Positions 17,352-25,944 of a stretch of 64,000 nt of DNA are shown one piece after another. Made by a program: the position numbers and the translations under genes. The notes under the pieces are model-generated. The model did no database searches. It was not told the origin of the DNA and was given only the letters and a program-made list of their open reading frames with translations. Each line of letters begins with the position of its first letter. Position 1 is the stretch's first letter. The stretch comes from Oxalobacteraceae bacterium. GTDB taxonomy: Bacteria > Pseudomonadota > Gammaproteobacteria > Burkholderiales > Burkholderiaceae_D. The DNA is taken from contig JABTBR010000030.1 of the NCBI GenBank assembly GCA_013284265.1, positions 19,585 through 83,584 on the forward strand. Reading direction: 5' to 3'.

Positions 17352-18296
17352 TCAGGCGGCCGGCATCAGCTTGCGCTGGCGTTCCTCGCGGGGGGTATTG
17401 CCGAACAGGGCGCCGAAGGCGGTGGAAAAGTGCGATCCGGACGAAAAACCGCACATCAGCCCTACCTGGACGATCGAATAATTCGTCTCCAGCAGCAGCT
17501 GGCGCGCCCTTTGCAGGCGCAGCTCCAGATAGTAGCGCGAGGGCAGGCTGCCCAGGTACTGCTTGAACAGGCGTTCCAGCTGGCGCCGCGACAGGCTCAC
17601 CAGGCCGGCGATATCGTCGGTCGACAGCGGCTCCTCGATATTCGCCTCCATCAGCGTGACCGCCTCGGACAATTTGGGCTGCAGCACGCCGAAACGGGCC
17701 TGCAAGGCCACCCGCTGGCGCTCCTCGTGCGAGCGCACCCGCTCGATACAGAGCGCTTCCTTGATCGCCGCCTGCACCGAGGCGCCGAACAGGCTCTCGA
17801 CCAGGGTCAGGGAAAAATCCACGCTGGCCGCGCCGCCGCAGCAACTGACATGGCGCCCATCGATCTCGAACAGATGCGGCGTGAGGATGGCGCGGTCGCT
17901 GATTTCGTCGGTGTCCGCATACAGGGCCCAAGGCAGGGCGATGCGCACGCCGGCCATCACGCCCGCTTCGGCCAGCCACAGCACCCCGGCGCCCACTCCG
18001 CCCCAGAAGGGCGCGGAGCGGCAACGCTCGATGATGGCGCGGCACAGGGCGGGGTCGGGCGGGGTCTGGTTCTCGTCGGCCACCAGCAGGGCCAGATGCC
18101 AGCCGGGACGCGCCTCGGCCGCCTGCGCGGGCGTGCACACCTCCAGCTGCAGCGTGTCCGGCCCCAGGATGGCGGCGGCGCGGCGCAGCGGCTGGATCAG
18201 GCCCGCCCAGGTCAGGGTATCGGCCTCGCCCGCATTCACCAGCAGCATGCGCAGCGGGCGCTCCTGGGCGATACGGGATAGATTAGCGAAGGACAT
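17352..18296 (-). CDS. argR: AraC/GlxA-family transcriptional regulator, ArgR-like
   Basis: A 314-residue regulator with an amino-terminal DJ-1/PfpI (GlxA-type) domain and a carboxy-terminal AraC helix-turn-helix pair (LSTDDIAGLVSLSRRQLERLFKQ and VGLMCGFSSGSHFSTAF). The same architecture is found in Pseudomonas ArgR, the arginine-responsive activator of the AST operon. It lies directly upstream of astC in the same orientation, and a matching half-site precedes astC. The start at MSFANLSR is preferred because the longer frame adds 58 residues that overlap the 3' end of the transporter gene. It may share a transcript with that transporter gene, 32 bases upstream. Confidence 0.85.
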   Translation of the reverse strand: MSFANLSRIAQERPLRMLLVNAGEADTLTWAGLIQPLRRAAAILGPDTLQLEVCTPAQAAEARPGWHLALLVADENQTPPDPALCRAIIERCRSAPFWGGVGAGVLWLAEAGVMAGVRIALPWALYADTDEISDRAILTPHLFEIDGRHVSCCGGAASVDFSLTLVESLFGASVQAAIKEALCIERVRSHEERQRVALQARFGVLQPKLSEAVTLMEANIEEPLSTDDIAGLVSLSRRQLERLFKQYLGSLPSRYYLELRLQRARQLLLETNYSIVQVGLMCGFSSGSHFSTAFGALFGNTPREERQRKLMPAA

Positions 18297-18328
18297 CGTT
18301 TGGCTGGCAGTACGGCATGGTCTCGTTA

Positions 18329-19228
18329 TTATTCGGGCGCCAGCGCCGCGGACGGGCGCTGGGTGCTCCATTGACTGACAATCATACCGGAGATCAATAG
18401 CGCCGCGCCCAGCAATCCGTTCCAGGCCAGGGTCTCGCCCAGCCAGAAATAGGCGAAGATCGCCGCGCATCCCGGCTCGAAGGCGTAGATCACGGCCGCC
18501 TCGTTGGCGCTACTGTGGCTCTGGCCCCAGGTTTGCAGCGAGATGATGGCGGCCGTGGCCACCACGCCCAGATAGACCAGGTTCACGCCGTACTGCTGCA
18601 AGCCCTTGACTATATAGGTCTGATACTCGGCCCTGCCCTCGCCGAAGGGAATTTCGCGCAGCAGCAGCCACAGGGCCGCGCAGGCGGCCACCGTCATGAT
18701 CTGGGCCGCCGTCAGCGTCATCAGCTTGTCGACCTTGCGGGTGGCGCCTTCCATCAGCTTGACGTAGACGCCGAAGGACAAGGCCCCCAGCAGGGCCAGC
18801 GTATCGCCGAGGCCCCAGGTGAAGCTGCCTTCCCAGCACAGCGCGAACAGGCCGGCCAGCGCCAGCAGCAGCGCGACGATGATGCGGCGCTCAGGCGCAC
18901 GGCCCGCCAGCACGCCCAGCAGCGGCACCACCAGCACGTTCAGGCCGGTGACGAAGGCATTGCGGTTGGAACTGGTCAGGGCCAGGCCCTCGATCTGGAA
19001 CACATAACAGAAAAACAACACCACCCCGACCAGCACGCCCTGCCCCAGGTCGGCGCGGCGCGCCCGCCACAGGAAGGGCGCCAGCAGCAGGCTGGCCAGC
19101 GCGAAGCGCACGAACACGATCCAGCTGGCCGACAGGTAGCCGGTCATGTCCTTCATGGCCGGGAAGGTGGTGCCCCAGACGACGGTGACGAGCAGCAAGG
19201 CGGCGATACCGCGTAAATGATGGGGCAT
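18329..19228 (-). CDS. EamA/DMT-family transporter
   Basis: An integral membrane protein of about 299 residues with ten predicted hydrophobic segments in two halves, as in EamA (drug/metabolite) transporters. The recognisable EamA opening AALLLVTVVWGTTFPAMK and the second-half motif AAIISLQTWGQ support the call. Such proteins usually export small metabolites or amino acids, and the substrate here is unknown. Start ATG 19228 (MPHHLRG) is chosen over a longer frame from 19273. It is divergent from the MarR gene, which may control it, and lies upstream of argR in the same direction. Confidence 0.85.
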   Translation of the reverse strand: MPHHLRGIAALLLVTVVWGTTFPAMKDMTGYLSASWIVFVRFALASLLLAPFLWRARRADLGQGVLVGVVLFFCYVFQIEGLALTSSNRNAFVTGLNVLVVPLLGVLAGRAPERRIIVALLLALAGLFALCWEGSFTWGLGDTLALLGALSFGVYVKLMEGATRKVDKLMTLTAAQIMTVAACAALWLLLREIPFGEGRAEYQTYIVKGLQQYGVNLVYLGVVATAAIISLQTWGQSHSSANEAAVIYAFEPGCAAIFAYFWLGETLAWNGLLGAALLISGMIVSQWSTQRPSAALAPE

Positions 19229-19331
19229 GGGGTCTCGCGAAGATATAAAACTACCAATATTGGCGCCGGGCATAGTGTACCTGCCGCCAGCTGAATTGGC
19301 GAACAGCGAAACTGCCGGGGACGCGGACGGC

Positions 19332-19337
19332 TATAAT
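19332..19337 (+). promoter_or_regulatory. -10 box close to the MarR start codon
   Basis: A perfect TATAAT ends 8 bases before the ATG of the MarR-type gene. Transcription would start within a couple of bases of the start codon, leaving almost no leader. No strong -35 box is seen at the usual distance. Confidence 0.45.
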
Positions 19338-19345
19338 CCTGTCCC

Positions 19346-19813
19346 ATGGGTGAACGATATTTAAAAAGTATCCGGCTGCTGGCCGAATGCATGCAGAGCT
19401 TTGAACGGCTGTCGAGCGAACACGTGCGTCAGTGCGGCTTGACGCATGCCCAGTTCGACATCATCGCCACGCTGGGCAATACGCCGGGCATGTCGTACAA
19501 GGAACTGGGCGAAAAAACCCTGATCACCAAGGGCACACTGACCGGCGTTATCGAACGGCTGGAAGGCAAGGGGCTGGTGCAGCGCGAACGCAGCGTCGAC
19601 GACAAGCGTTCCTTCTTCATCCGCCTTACCGCCCAGGGCGAAGCGGTGTTTCACGACGCCTTCCCCAAGGTCCTGTCGCGCGGCGCCCAGGTCTTCGCCG
19701 ACTACAGCGAAGCCGACTTCGCGGCCCTGGAAACCACCCTGGCCGGGCTCAAACAGGTCATCGTGGCCGGCAGCAAGCCACCCAGCATTATCAACACTAA
19801 GGAAATCATTTGA
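19346..19813 (+). CDS. MarR-family transcriptional regulator
   Basis: A 155-residue winged-helix protein. The recognition region MSYKELGEKTLITKGTLTGVIERLEGKGLVQRERS and the wing DDKRSFFIRLTAQGE are typical MarR features. MarR proteins usually repress a neighbouring transporter gene, and the EamA gene is divergent with about 117 bases between the two starts. Its stop overlaps the TTG start of the next gene by 4 bases. The ligand is unknown. Confidence 0.88.
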   Translation: MGERYLKSIRLLAECMQSFERLSSEHVRQCGLTHAQFDIIATLGNTPGMSYKELGEKTLITKGTLTGVIERLEGKGLVQRERSVDDKRSFFIRLTAQGEAVFHDAFPKVLSRGAQVFADYSEADFAALETTLAGLKQVIVAGSKPPSIINTKEII

Positions 19814-20091
19814 AAACCTCTCTCCTCGAAGGCAAAAAGCCTGCGAAATTCGACAAGCACATCATCGGCAATCTCTTGCTCAACGTTAGCACCCCGGACG
19901 AAGTGCGCCAGGAAAAGCTGCTGATCGGCATCCGCAATGAAGACGGCGAAATCTACCGTCTGATCGGCGCCACCAAGCACAACAGCTTCATGAACGCGAT
20001 CGAAGAATTGTTCGATCTGGGCCTGGTCGACGAGCTGCAAGACACCGACGCGACCCAGGATGGCTGCGACGCCATCTTCAGCGAAGCCTGA
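19810..20091 (+). CDS. hypothetical protein coupled to the MarR gene
   Basis: A 93-residue acidic protein with no recognised family, beginning MKTSLLEGKKPAKFDKHIIG. The start codon is TTG, overlapping the upstream TGA (TTGA), with AAGGA 6 bases before it. This site and the overlap argue that it is real and translationally coupled to the MarR gene. No signal peptide, membrane segment or cysteine pair is seen apart from one cysteine near the end. Confidence 0.7.
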   Translation: MKTSLLEGKKPAKFDKHIIGNLLLNVSTPDEVRQEKLLIGIRNEDGEIYRLIGATKHNSFMNAIEELFDLGLVDELQDTDATQDGCDAIFSEA

Positions 20092-20206
20092 GTCCAGGTC
20101 CGCTCGCGCAGCGGGCAAAGATAGGCGGCGCCGTGGTTTAGGCGCATACTTGCAAGCTGTATCAGATCTTCGCATCAAAAAAAGTTCCGCACGGCAATAA
20201 ACCGGG

Positions 20207-20212
20207 TATAAT
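20207..20212 (+). promoter_or_regulatory. -10 box of a possibly leaderless HDOD transcript
   Basis: TATAAT is followed by TTTTTC and then the ATG of the HDOD gene, so the expected transcription start coincides with the start codon. No Shine-Dalgarno sequence is present. The candidate -35 (TTCCGC, 16 bases upstream) is weak. Confidence 0.5.
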
Positions 20213-20218
20213 TTTTTC

Positions 20219-21055
20219 ATGGACAGATTGCAAGCCTTTCAAGACATCGCAGCTCAAGCGAGCCGTGGGGAGCTGACGTTCCCCACCAATGTGGCCGCTT
20301 CCGTCAAGCTGCAACAAGCACTGAGCGATCCCGACTGCCACATCGACACGGCGGCCAAGCTGATCCAGGCCGATCCCCTGCTCTCGGCCCGTACCGTGGC
20401 CATCGCCAATTCCGTCGCCTACAACCGCTCCGGCAATGAAATCACCGGCGTGCGCACGGCCGTGCAAAGGCTGGGCGTGCGTACCCTGCAATCGCTGGTG
20501 GCCGCGATGATCGTGCGCCAGCTGGGCAGCCAGATCACCGATCCCACCCTGAAAGCCAAGGCCGCCCAGCTGTGGGAGCACACCGCCCATGTGGCGGCGC
20601 TGGCCCAGGTCATCGCGCGCAAAGTCACCCATGTCGATCCCGAGACGGCGCTGTTCGCCGGCATCGTGCACGAGGTGGCCGGCTTCTATATGCTCTCGCG
20701 CGCCGACGCCTACCCCACGCTGATGGATGGCGATCCGGGCGACTGGGTCGGCCATGGCGAAGAAGCCATCGGCCGCGGCGTGCTGACCAAGCTGGTGATT
20801 CCGCAACCGGTGATGGAAGCGATCGAGGAACTGTGGCAAGGCATGCGCGCGCTGCCGCCCGAAAACCTGGGCGACACCCTGCTGCTGGCCAACGACCTGG
20901 CGCCGATATTGTCGCCGCTGCACGAACGGCCGGGTGCGACCACGCTGCATGCGGCGCAAACCATCGACTTCGTCATCGGCGAAGGCACCTTGCATTCCAT
21001 CCTGGCCGAATCGGCCGAGGAAGTGAAGTCCCTCATCTCGGTTCTGATGCTCTAA
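20219..21055 (+). CDS. HDOD domain protein
   Basis: A 278-residue protein made almost entirely of an HDOD domain, the non-catalytic relative of HD phosphohydrolases used in bacterial signalling. Family features are TFPTNVAASVKLQQAL, the helix AAKLIQADPLLSARTVAIANS and GVRTAVQRLGVRTLQSLV. A HIVHE-like stretch reads GIVHEVAGF. HDOD proteins often link to c-di-GMP signalling, motility or stress; nothing nearby fixes its role. The gene is convergent with the molybdenum hydroxylase gene. Confidence 0.85.
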   Translation: MDRLQAFQDIAAQASRGELTFPTNVAASVKLQQALSDPDCHIDTAAKLIQADPLLSARTVAIANSVAYNRSGNEITGVRTAVQRLGVRTLQSLVAAMIVRQLGSQITDPTLKAKAAQLWEHTAHVAALAQVIARKVTHVDPETALFAGIVHEVAGFYMLSRADAYPTLMDGDPGDWVGHGEEAIGRGVLTKLVIPQPVMEAIEELWQGMRALPPENLGDTLLLANDLAPILSPLHERPGATTLHAAQTIDFVIGEGTLHSILAESAEEVKSLISVLML

Positions 21056-21073
21056 TCGGGCCGGCGGCTCCCC

Positions 21074-21140
21074 TTAAAACCCACGGCAAAGAGCCGGGGT
21101 ACGACCCGCCGGGTCGTACCCCAGGGTTACGCCTTGGGTT
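21074..21140. repeat. palindromic intergenic element, copy A
   Basis: Outer arms AACCCACGGC (21078-21087) and GCCTTGGGTT (21131-21140) enclose a perfect 12-bp stem, GGGGTACGACCC/GGGTCGTACCCC (21096-21107 and 21111-21122), with a 3-base loop. The element lies between the convergent HDOD and molybdenum hydroxylase genes. Near-identical arms recur at about 33.6, 37.4 and 64.0 kb, so it belongs to a dispersed family. It may also help terminate transcription, but there is no T-run. Confidence 0.85.
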
Positions 21141-21173
21141 CTAAAGCGAGCTGGCGGCCCGCCTCCAAACTTC

Positions 21174-24100
21174 CTAACCCAGCTGCGCGGTACTCACCTC
21201 GCAAGCGCGCCGCACTTCCTGCACCGTGGCCGGCGCATCCATCCTGAACAAACCATCGAGCCCGCGCTCGAGCCGCGAGGCGCGCACCGCCGCCTTCACC
21301 GCAAAGAACACGCTATTGGCCAGCACCAGCGGCGGCTCGCCCACTTCCTTGGACGAGAAAATATCGTGCGGATCATCCGGTATCCCCTGCACCGACGGCA
21401 GATTGCGCGGGAACAGATGCACATTCATCTCCAGCGGAATCGTGCTGGCGGCCGGCACCTTGTAGCGCCAGGTGTTGGTGGTGTTCAGGCGGCCCTGATC
21501 GGCGCCCTCCGGTTCGAACACCAGTTTTTCCGTCAGCAGATAGCCGATACCCTGCACGAAAGCGCCCTCCACCTGGCCCACGTCGATGGCCGGGTTCAAA
21601 CTCCAGCCGATGTCGTAGACGATGTCGGCGCTGATGATCTTCACTTCCCCGGTCAGCACATCGACCTCGCTCACCGCACAGGCGGCCGAGTAGGTAAAGC
21701 CGACGAAGGAATCGACCCCGCCACCGAGCACCGCCGTGGTGTCGCGCGGAATGCCCGGCGGATTCGGTTGCAAATCCTGCGGCTTGAAGGTCATGGCCGG
21801 AATCGGCACGCCGCCGCCCTTGATCCTGGCGGTGAAGCTGGCGATCAGGTTGACCCGCTTGGCGTAGGCCAGCTGGATCAGGTTCTGCCAGATCAGCGAC
21901 ACCCGCTTGTTGATGGTGACGCTGGTGGCCCAGCCATCGGGGAAATTCCAGAAGTCGATACCCATGCCGGTACACCAGGCGTCGCCCTGCTCATTGCGCA
22001 TCTGGTAGCCGAATTCCAGCAGCCGTCCGCGCAGGTCCTGGCAAGTCTGCTTGACCACTTCGCAGTTGTACGGCGTGCCGGTGGAGGCGCCGCTGCTGGT
22101 GGGGTTCGGCGTGATGCTGGTGCGCGGGCCTTCCACATGGATCAGGTCCATCGGAATATTCATCACATACGCGGCCACCTGCAGCACCTGCGTGGCCAGG
22201 CCCTGGCCCATCTCCACCCCGCCCTGGTGGATGATCAGCGTGCCGTCGGCCTGGTTCACCACCACGATGGCGGCGGCCTGTTCCAGCTGCTGCCAGTTGT
22301 AGCCCGAGCCGTACTTGACCGGCACCATCGCCAGCCCGCGCTTGCGCCATTTGTTCTTGCTGTTGAAGTCGTCGACCGCGGCCTTCTTCTCTTCGTACTT
22401 GCACTTATCCTTCAGGAAGTCCCACACCTGGCGGATATAGCAGTAGGACAGCGCCTGGCCGAAGGGCGTGACGTCGCCGCGCTCGTACAGGTTTTTCTCG
22501 CGCACATCCTCGGCCGACATGCCCAGCGCGAAGGCCGCATCGTCCACCGCGTTCTCCAGGATGTTCTTGGCCTGTACATCGCCGAAGGCGCGGAAGGCCG
22601 TGCTCGGCGCGGTGTTGGTGCGGCACACGTCGATCTGGTTTTCGAAGTTGGCCACGCGGTAGGCGTTATCGGCGCGCAGCTGGATGCAGTTGCTGACGAT
22701 GTAGGAGCAGTCGTAGAAGGCGCCGCCGTCGGCCCACATCTTGGTCTGGAAGCCGCGCATGATGCCCTTGTCCTGCGGCCTGCCCTCGCCGCGGTCGAGC
22801 GCGATCTGGTACTGGCCGTAACAGGCGTGGCGCTTGCCGATCATGCTGGTGTCCTGGTCGCGCGGCATGGCCAGCCGCACCGGGCGCTTGACCGCGCGCG
22901 CGGCCACCGCCACCGGCCCCACCACGAAGCGGGCCGGTTCGGTCTTGCCGCCGAAGGCGCCGCCCACCGGCGCCACCTTCACGTCCACCTGGTGGTAGGC
23001 CACGCCCAAGGCCATCGCGGTGGTCTGGTGCATCTCCATCGGGCTCTGGGTAGAGGGCCGGATCATGATGCGGCCCTGATCCTGCGGCTCGGCGATGCAG
23101 GCCTGGGTCTCCATATAGAAGTGCACCTGGCCGCCGTTGCGCTGGGTACTCTCCAGCACCAGGCAGTTGGCACCGCTGATGTTCGCGTCGCGCTGGACGA
23201 TGGCGCGGTCCAGCGGCGCCTTGCTGCTGGCCCAGTCGAAATTGCTGCCGGGCCGGGTGATCTTCCAGATGTGCGCGACATAGCTGGCGCTTTGCGGCGA
23301 ATCGGGGAACACGCTGTCGGCGGCGATCGCGTCCTCCAGCTCGATAATCGGCTTATTGAACGGCGCCGGCCAGTCCACATCGGTATAGCCTATGCACGTG
23401 CTGCTCACATACTCGGCGATGCGGATGGCTTCCTGCTCGGTCTCGGCCAGCACCAGCGCGATCGACTGGCCTACATAGCTGATCAGCTGCACCGCCAGCA
23501 GCGGCTGGTCCATGCCCATGCCCTGCAGATTCAGGCCGCCGTTCTTGATGTGTTCCTGTGTGATCAGATCGACGAAGCTGGCGTCATGGCCGCTCAGGTG
23601 CTCGCGCAACTGCCCCGGCGTGGCCGGACCGGCATGGCCCGGCACGCGAAAATGGAAATTGCCCAGCGCGCGGGTGCTTTGCACAAAGGCCGCGTTCAGG
23701 GTGCGCGGCGGCACCGCCAGTTCCTGGGTGTAGTGCAGCTGGCCCGAGGTCTGGTACATCGCCGTGATCTTGATGTAGGGCTGGGCCACCGGACGCTTGA
23801 AGTCCTGCGATTGCCAGCTCTGGATACCATCGCTGACCGGCCATTTACCCCAGGTGATCTCGCCGCTGGACGCCACCTGCGGCGGCACCGCCACGCCGCG
23901 CTGCGGCAGCGCGTTGACCACCGCCTTGTAGAAGAAGGCCAGCACCAGCTCGACGCGGTAGTCGTCGCTAAAGCCTTCGTCCGGCAAGCCCTGCATGCGC
24001 GCCTTCCAGCGCGCCAGCTCGGCGCGCGTCTCGCGCTCCAGCGTGAGCGACAGCGTGGCCACGTCGGCCAGCGCCAGCACCTTGTTGGCCAGCAGCGCTT

Positions 24101-25718
24101 CGGTAGCGGCCGCATGCCACGGGAACGGTGCGATGCCGCCGAACACCAGCGCGGCCTGTTTCACGGTCGCGCCTTCGCCGAAGTGCAGCGCCGTACTGGC
24201 GTTGACGATGCTGTGCGCATTCACGTCGCGCAGCGCCACCTTCTGCGCCAGTACGACGATGTTCGCATCCGGCAGCGGCAGCAGGAAGGCAGTCAGCACG
24301 ATATTGTGCGCCAGTCCAGGCGCGGCTTGCACCAGCCGCACCAACTCGTCCACGCTGTGCTGCTTCGGCTGCAAATGGCCCGTCGTGTCCAGCTCCAGAT
24401 AAGCGATGTGCGCGCCGATGGCCGCCAGCGCCGTCAGCGCATCGGACGGGAAAGGCTCGCCGCTATGGTCGGCGATGTGGGACAGCACCAGCATGGTATT
24501 GCCGCCGACCGAGGCGGCATTGCGCACGATGCGGCCGGCGGTGCGGCGCGCCATGAATTGCAGCGCCCCCAGGGTGCTGGTGTCGCCGCCGGCATGCGCG
24601 GCCATCTGCACGCCGAGCAGGGCGATCAGATCGTTGTAGCTGGTGCCGGACGCCACCCGCAGCTTGCCGTTTTCAATCCGGCTGGTCTCGTTCAGTTCAG
24701 GGATCAGGCGGATGTCGACGAACATTTTGGTATGCGGGAATTCCTCCTTGTAGATGCCGAAGGAGGTATTCCCGTGTACCAGCCGCAGCTTGCGGTCGCG
24801 GTGAGCGGCCATCAACTTCGCCAGCTCCGCCAAGGTGGCCGGGGTGCGCCAGAGCTGGCCGCCGCCGTGGGCGCTGACCGGCTGGGCCGGACCCTGCGCG
24901 CGCTTGGGAAAGGGTATCGACACGGCGGAAGGGCGCTGGCCGGCGCAGCCATCATCCTCCAGGCAGATCATGCGCCTGGCCTCATCGGCCGCGCTCCAGT
25001 CGGAGGCGAAGGTCTTCATGCCGGTCAGGATGGCGCGGTAGCCGGTGCAGCGGCAGATATTCCCGTCGAAGCAGTCTTCGATTTCCTTCTTGGTGGCCTG
25101 CGGATTATTGACGATGAACTCGGACATATTCATCACGAAGCCCACGCTGCAGTAGCCGCACTGGCTGCCGTTGTTGAGCGCCAGCCGGTGCGCCACCGGA
25201 TTCATGCCGTCATGCTCGGCCTGGGAAGGATGCTGGGCCACCACCTCCTTCAATGCGACGCTGGCGCCGGTCTTGCCCGCCTGCTCCTTCAGGGCGTCCG
25301 CCACGCTGCTGGCCACGGCCGCGCGTTTGTCCTGCACCTGCTGGACCGCTTCCACCATGGCCGGCGTGGCCTGCTGGCCGATGGGCGCGCCGCCGCGCGA
25401 GGCGGTGGCGGCGTGCAGCAGGAATTCCGGATTGGGTCGACGCGCCGCGCCCGTGCCTTCCACCGTCGTCACTACCTGGCCGCCCAGCGCGCACACCGGC
25501 CGCAGGCAGGAGTTGATGGCGCGGTGCTGCGCCTGCTCGCCATCCCAGTGCGACAGGATCACCGTGCAGCCGCCGCAACCGCCCTGGCCGCAAGGCTTCT
25601 TGGGACCGGCCAGCGCCACGTCGGGCGAACGAAGGTAGTCGATCAGCAGCAGGTCGGGCGATGGATTGTCGAGGTGGACCAGCTTGCCGTTCAAATAGAA
25701 AGACACTTCGTTAGTCAT
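21174..25718 (-). CDS. single-chain molybdenum hydroxylase (xanthine dehydrogenase/aldehyde oxidase family)
   Basis: A 1514-residue enzyme with all three parts of the family in one chain. Two [2Fe-2S] sites come first: Cys43, Cys48, Cys51 with Cys71 or 76, then Cys187, Cys190, Cys222 and Cys224. An FAD domain follows (NAASVGGNTML), then the molybdenum cofactor domains (GGAFGGKTEP, TAFRAFGDVQ, and the catalytic glutamate in KEVGEPPL). Most bacterial homologues are split into two or three subunits; a single chain recalls the eukaryotic enzyme, which is shorter (about 1330). About 70 extra residues lie between the two iron-sulphur sites. The residue equivalent to the purine-binding Glu of xanthine dehydrogenase (GGKE) is Thr here, while the Arg of FRAFG is kept, so the substrate may not be xanthine. 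No cofactor maturation genes lie nearby. Confidence 0.88.
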   Translation of the reverse strand: MTNEVSFYLNGKLVHLDNPSPDLLLIDYLRSPDVALAGPKKPCGQGGCGGCTVILSHWDGEQAQHRAINSCLRPVCALGGQVVTTVEGTGAARRPNPEFLLHAATASRGGAPIGQQATPAMVEAVQQVQDKRAAVASSVADALKEQAGKTGASVALKEVVAQHPSQAEHDGMNPVAHRLALNNGSQCGYCSVGFVMNMSEFIVNNPQATKKEIEDCFDGNICRCTGYRAILTGMKTFASDWSAADEARRMICLEDDGCAGQRPSAVSIPFPKRAQGPAQPVSAHGGGQLWRTPATLAELAKLMAAHRDRKLRLVHGNTSFGIYKEEFPHTKMFVDIRLIPELNETSRIENGKLRVASGTSYNDLIALLGVQMAAHAGGDTSTLGALQFMARRTAGRIVRNAASVGGNTMLVLSHIADHSGEPFPSDALTALAAIGAHIAYLELDTTGHLQPKQHSVDELVRLVQAAPGLAHNIVLTAFLLPLPDANIVVLAQKVALRDVNAHSIVNASTALHFGEGATVKQAALVFGGIAPFPWHAAATEALLANKVLALADVATLSLTLERETRAELARWKARMQGLPDEGFSDDYRVELVLAFFYKAVVNALPQRGVAVPPQVASSGEITWGKWPVSDGIQSWQSQDFKRPVAQPYIKITAMYQTSGQLHYTQELAVPPRTLNAAFVQSTRALGNFHFRVPGHAGPATPGQLREHLSGHDASFVDLITQEHIKNGGLNLQGMGMDQPLLAVQLISYVGQSIALVLAETEQEAIRIAEYVSSTCIGYTDVDWPAPFNKPIIELEDAIAADSVFPDSPQSASYVAHIWKITRPGSNFDWASSKAPLDRAIVQRDANISGANCLVLESTQRNGGQVHFYMETQACIAEPQDQGRIMIRPSTQSPMEMHQTTAMALGVAYHQVDVKVAPVGGAFGGKTEPARFVVGPVAVAARAVKRPVRLAMPRDQDTSMIGKRHACYGQYQIALDRGEGRPQDKGIMRGFQTKMWADGGAFYDCSYIVSNCIQLRADNAYRVANFENQIDVCRTNTAPSTAFRAFGDVQAKNILENAVDDAAFALGMSAEDVREKNLYERGDVTPFGQALSYCYIRQVWDFLKDKCKYEEKKAAVDDFNSKNKWRKRGLAMVPVKYGSGYNWQQLEQAAAIVVVNQADGTLIIHQGGVEMGQGLATQVLQVAAYVMNIPMDLIHVEGPRTSITPNPTSSGASTGTPYNCEVVKQTCQDLRGRLLEFGYQMRNEQGDAWCTGMGIDFWNFPDGWATSVTINKRVSLIWQNLIQLAYAKRVNLIASFTARIKGGGVPIPAMTFKPQDLQPNPPGIPRDTTAVLGGGVDSFVGFTYSAACAVSEVDVLTGEVKIISADIVYDIGWSLNPAIDVGQVEGAFVQGIGYLLTEKLVFEPEGADQGRLNTTNTWRYKVPAASTIPLEMNVHLFPRNLPSVQGIPDDPHDIFSSKEVGEPPLVLANSVFFAVKAAVRASRLERGLDGLFRMDAPATVQEVRRACEVSTAQLG

Positions 25719-25944
25719 GGTGGATTCATCCTGGCAGAGAGTGGCGGTGCCGGCGCGAATGGCCGGCCCGAAAGATAGACAACAGGAAACAATTCAATCT
25801 AGAAACTAAAATATACGCGAATGTGTGACTGATATCTACGTCAATTGTCACAATTCGGGATGCGCGCAACACTCTGCGGCGAGCGGCGACCGGCTTGCAG
25901 CGCGCAAGTGCTCGATGCATGGCCTGCCGCCAGGCAGACATGTC

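Noticed and set aside
21366..25778. Plus-strand open frame of 1470 codons opposite the molybdenum hydroxylase
   Set aside because: Same antisense shadow effect; no recognisable domain, and all cofactor motifs are on the minus strand.
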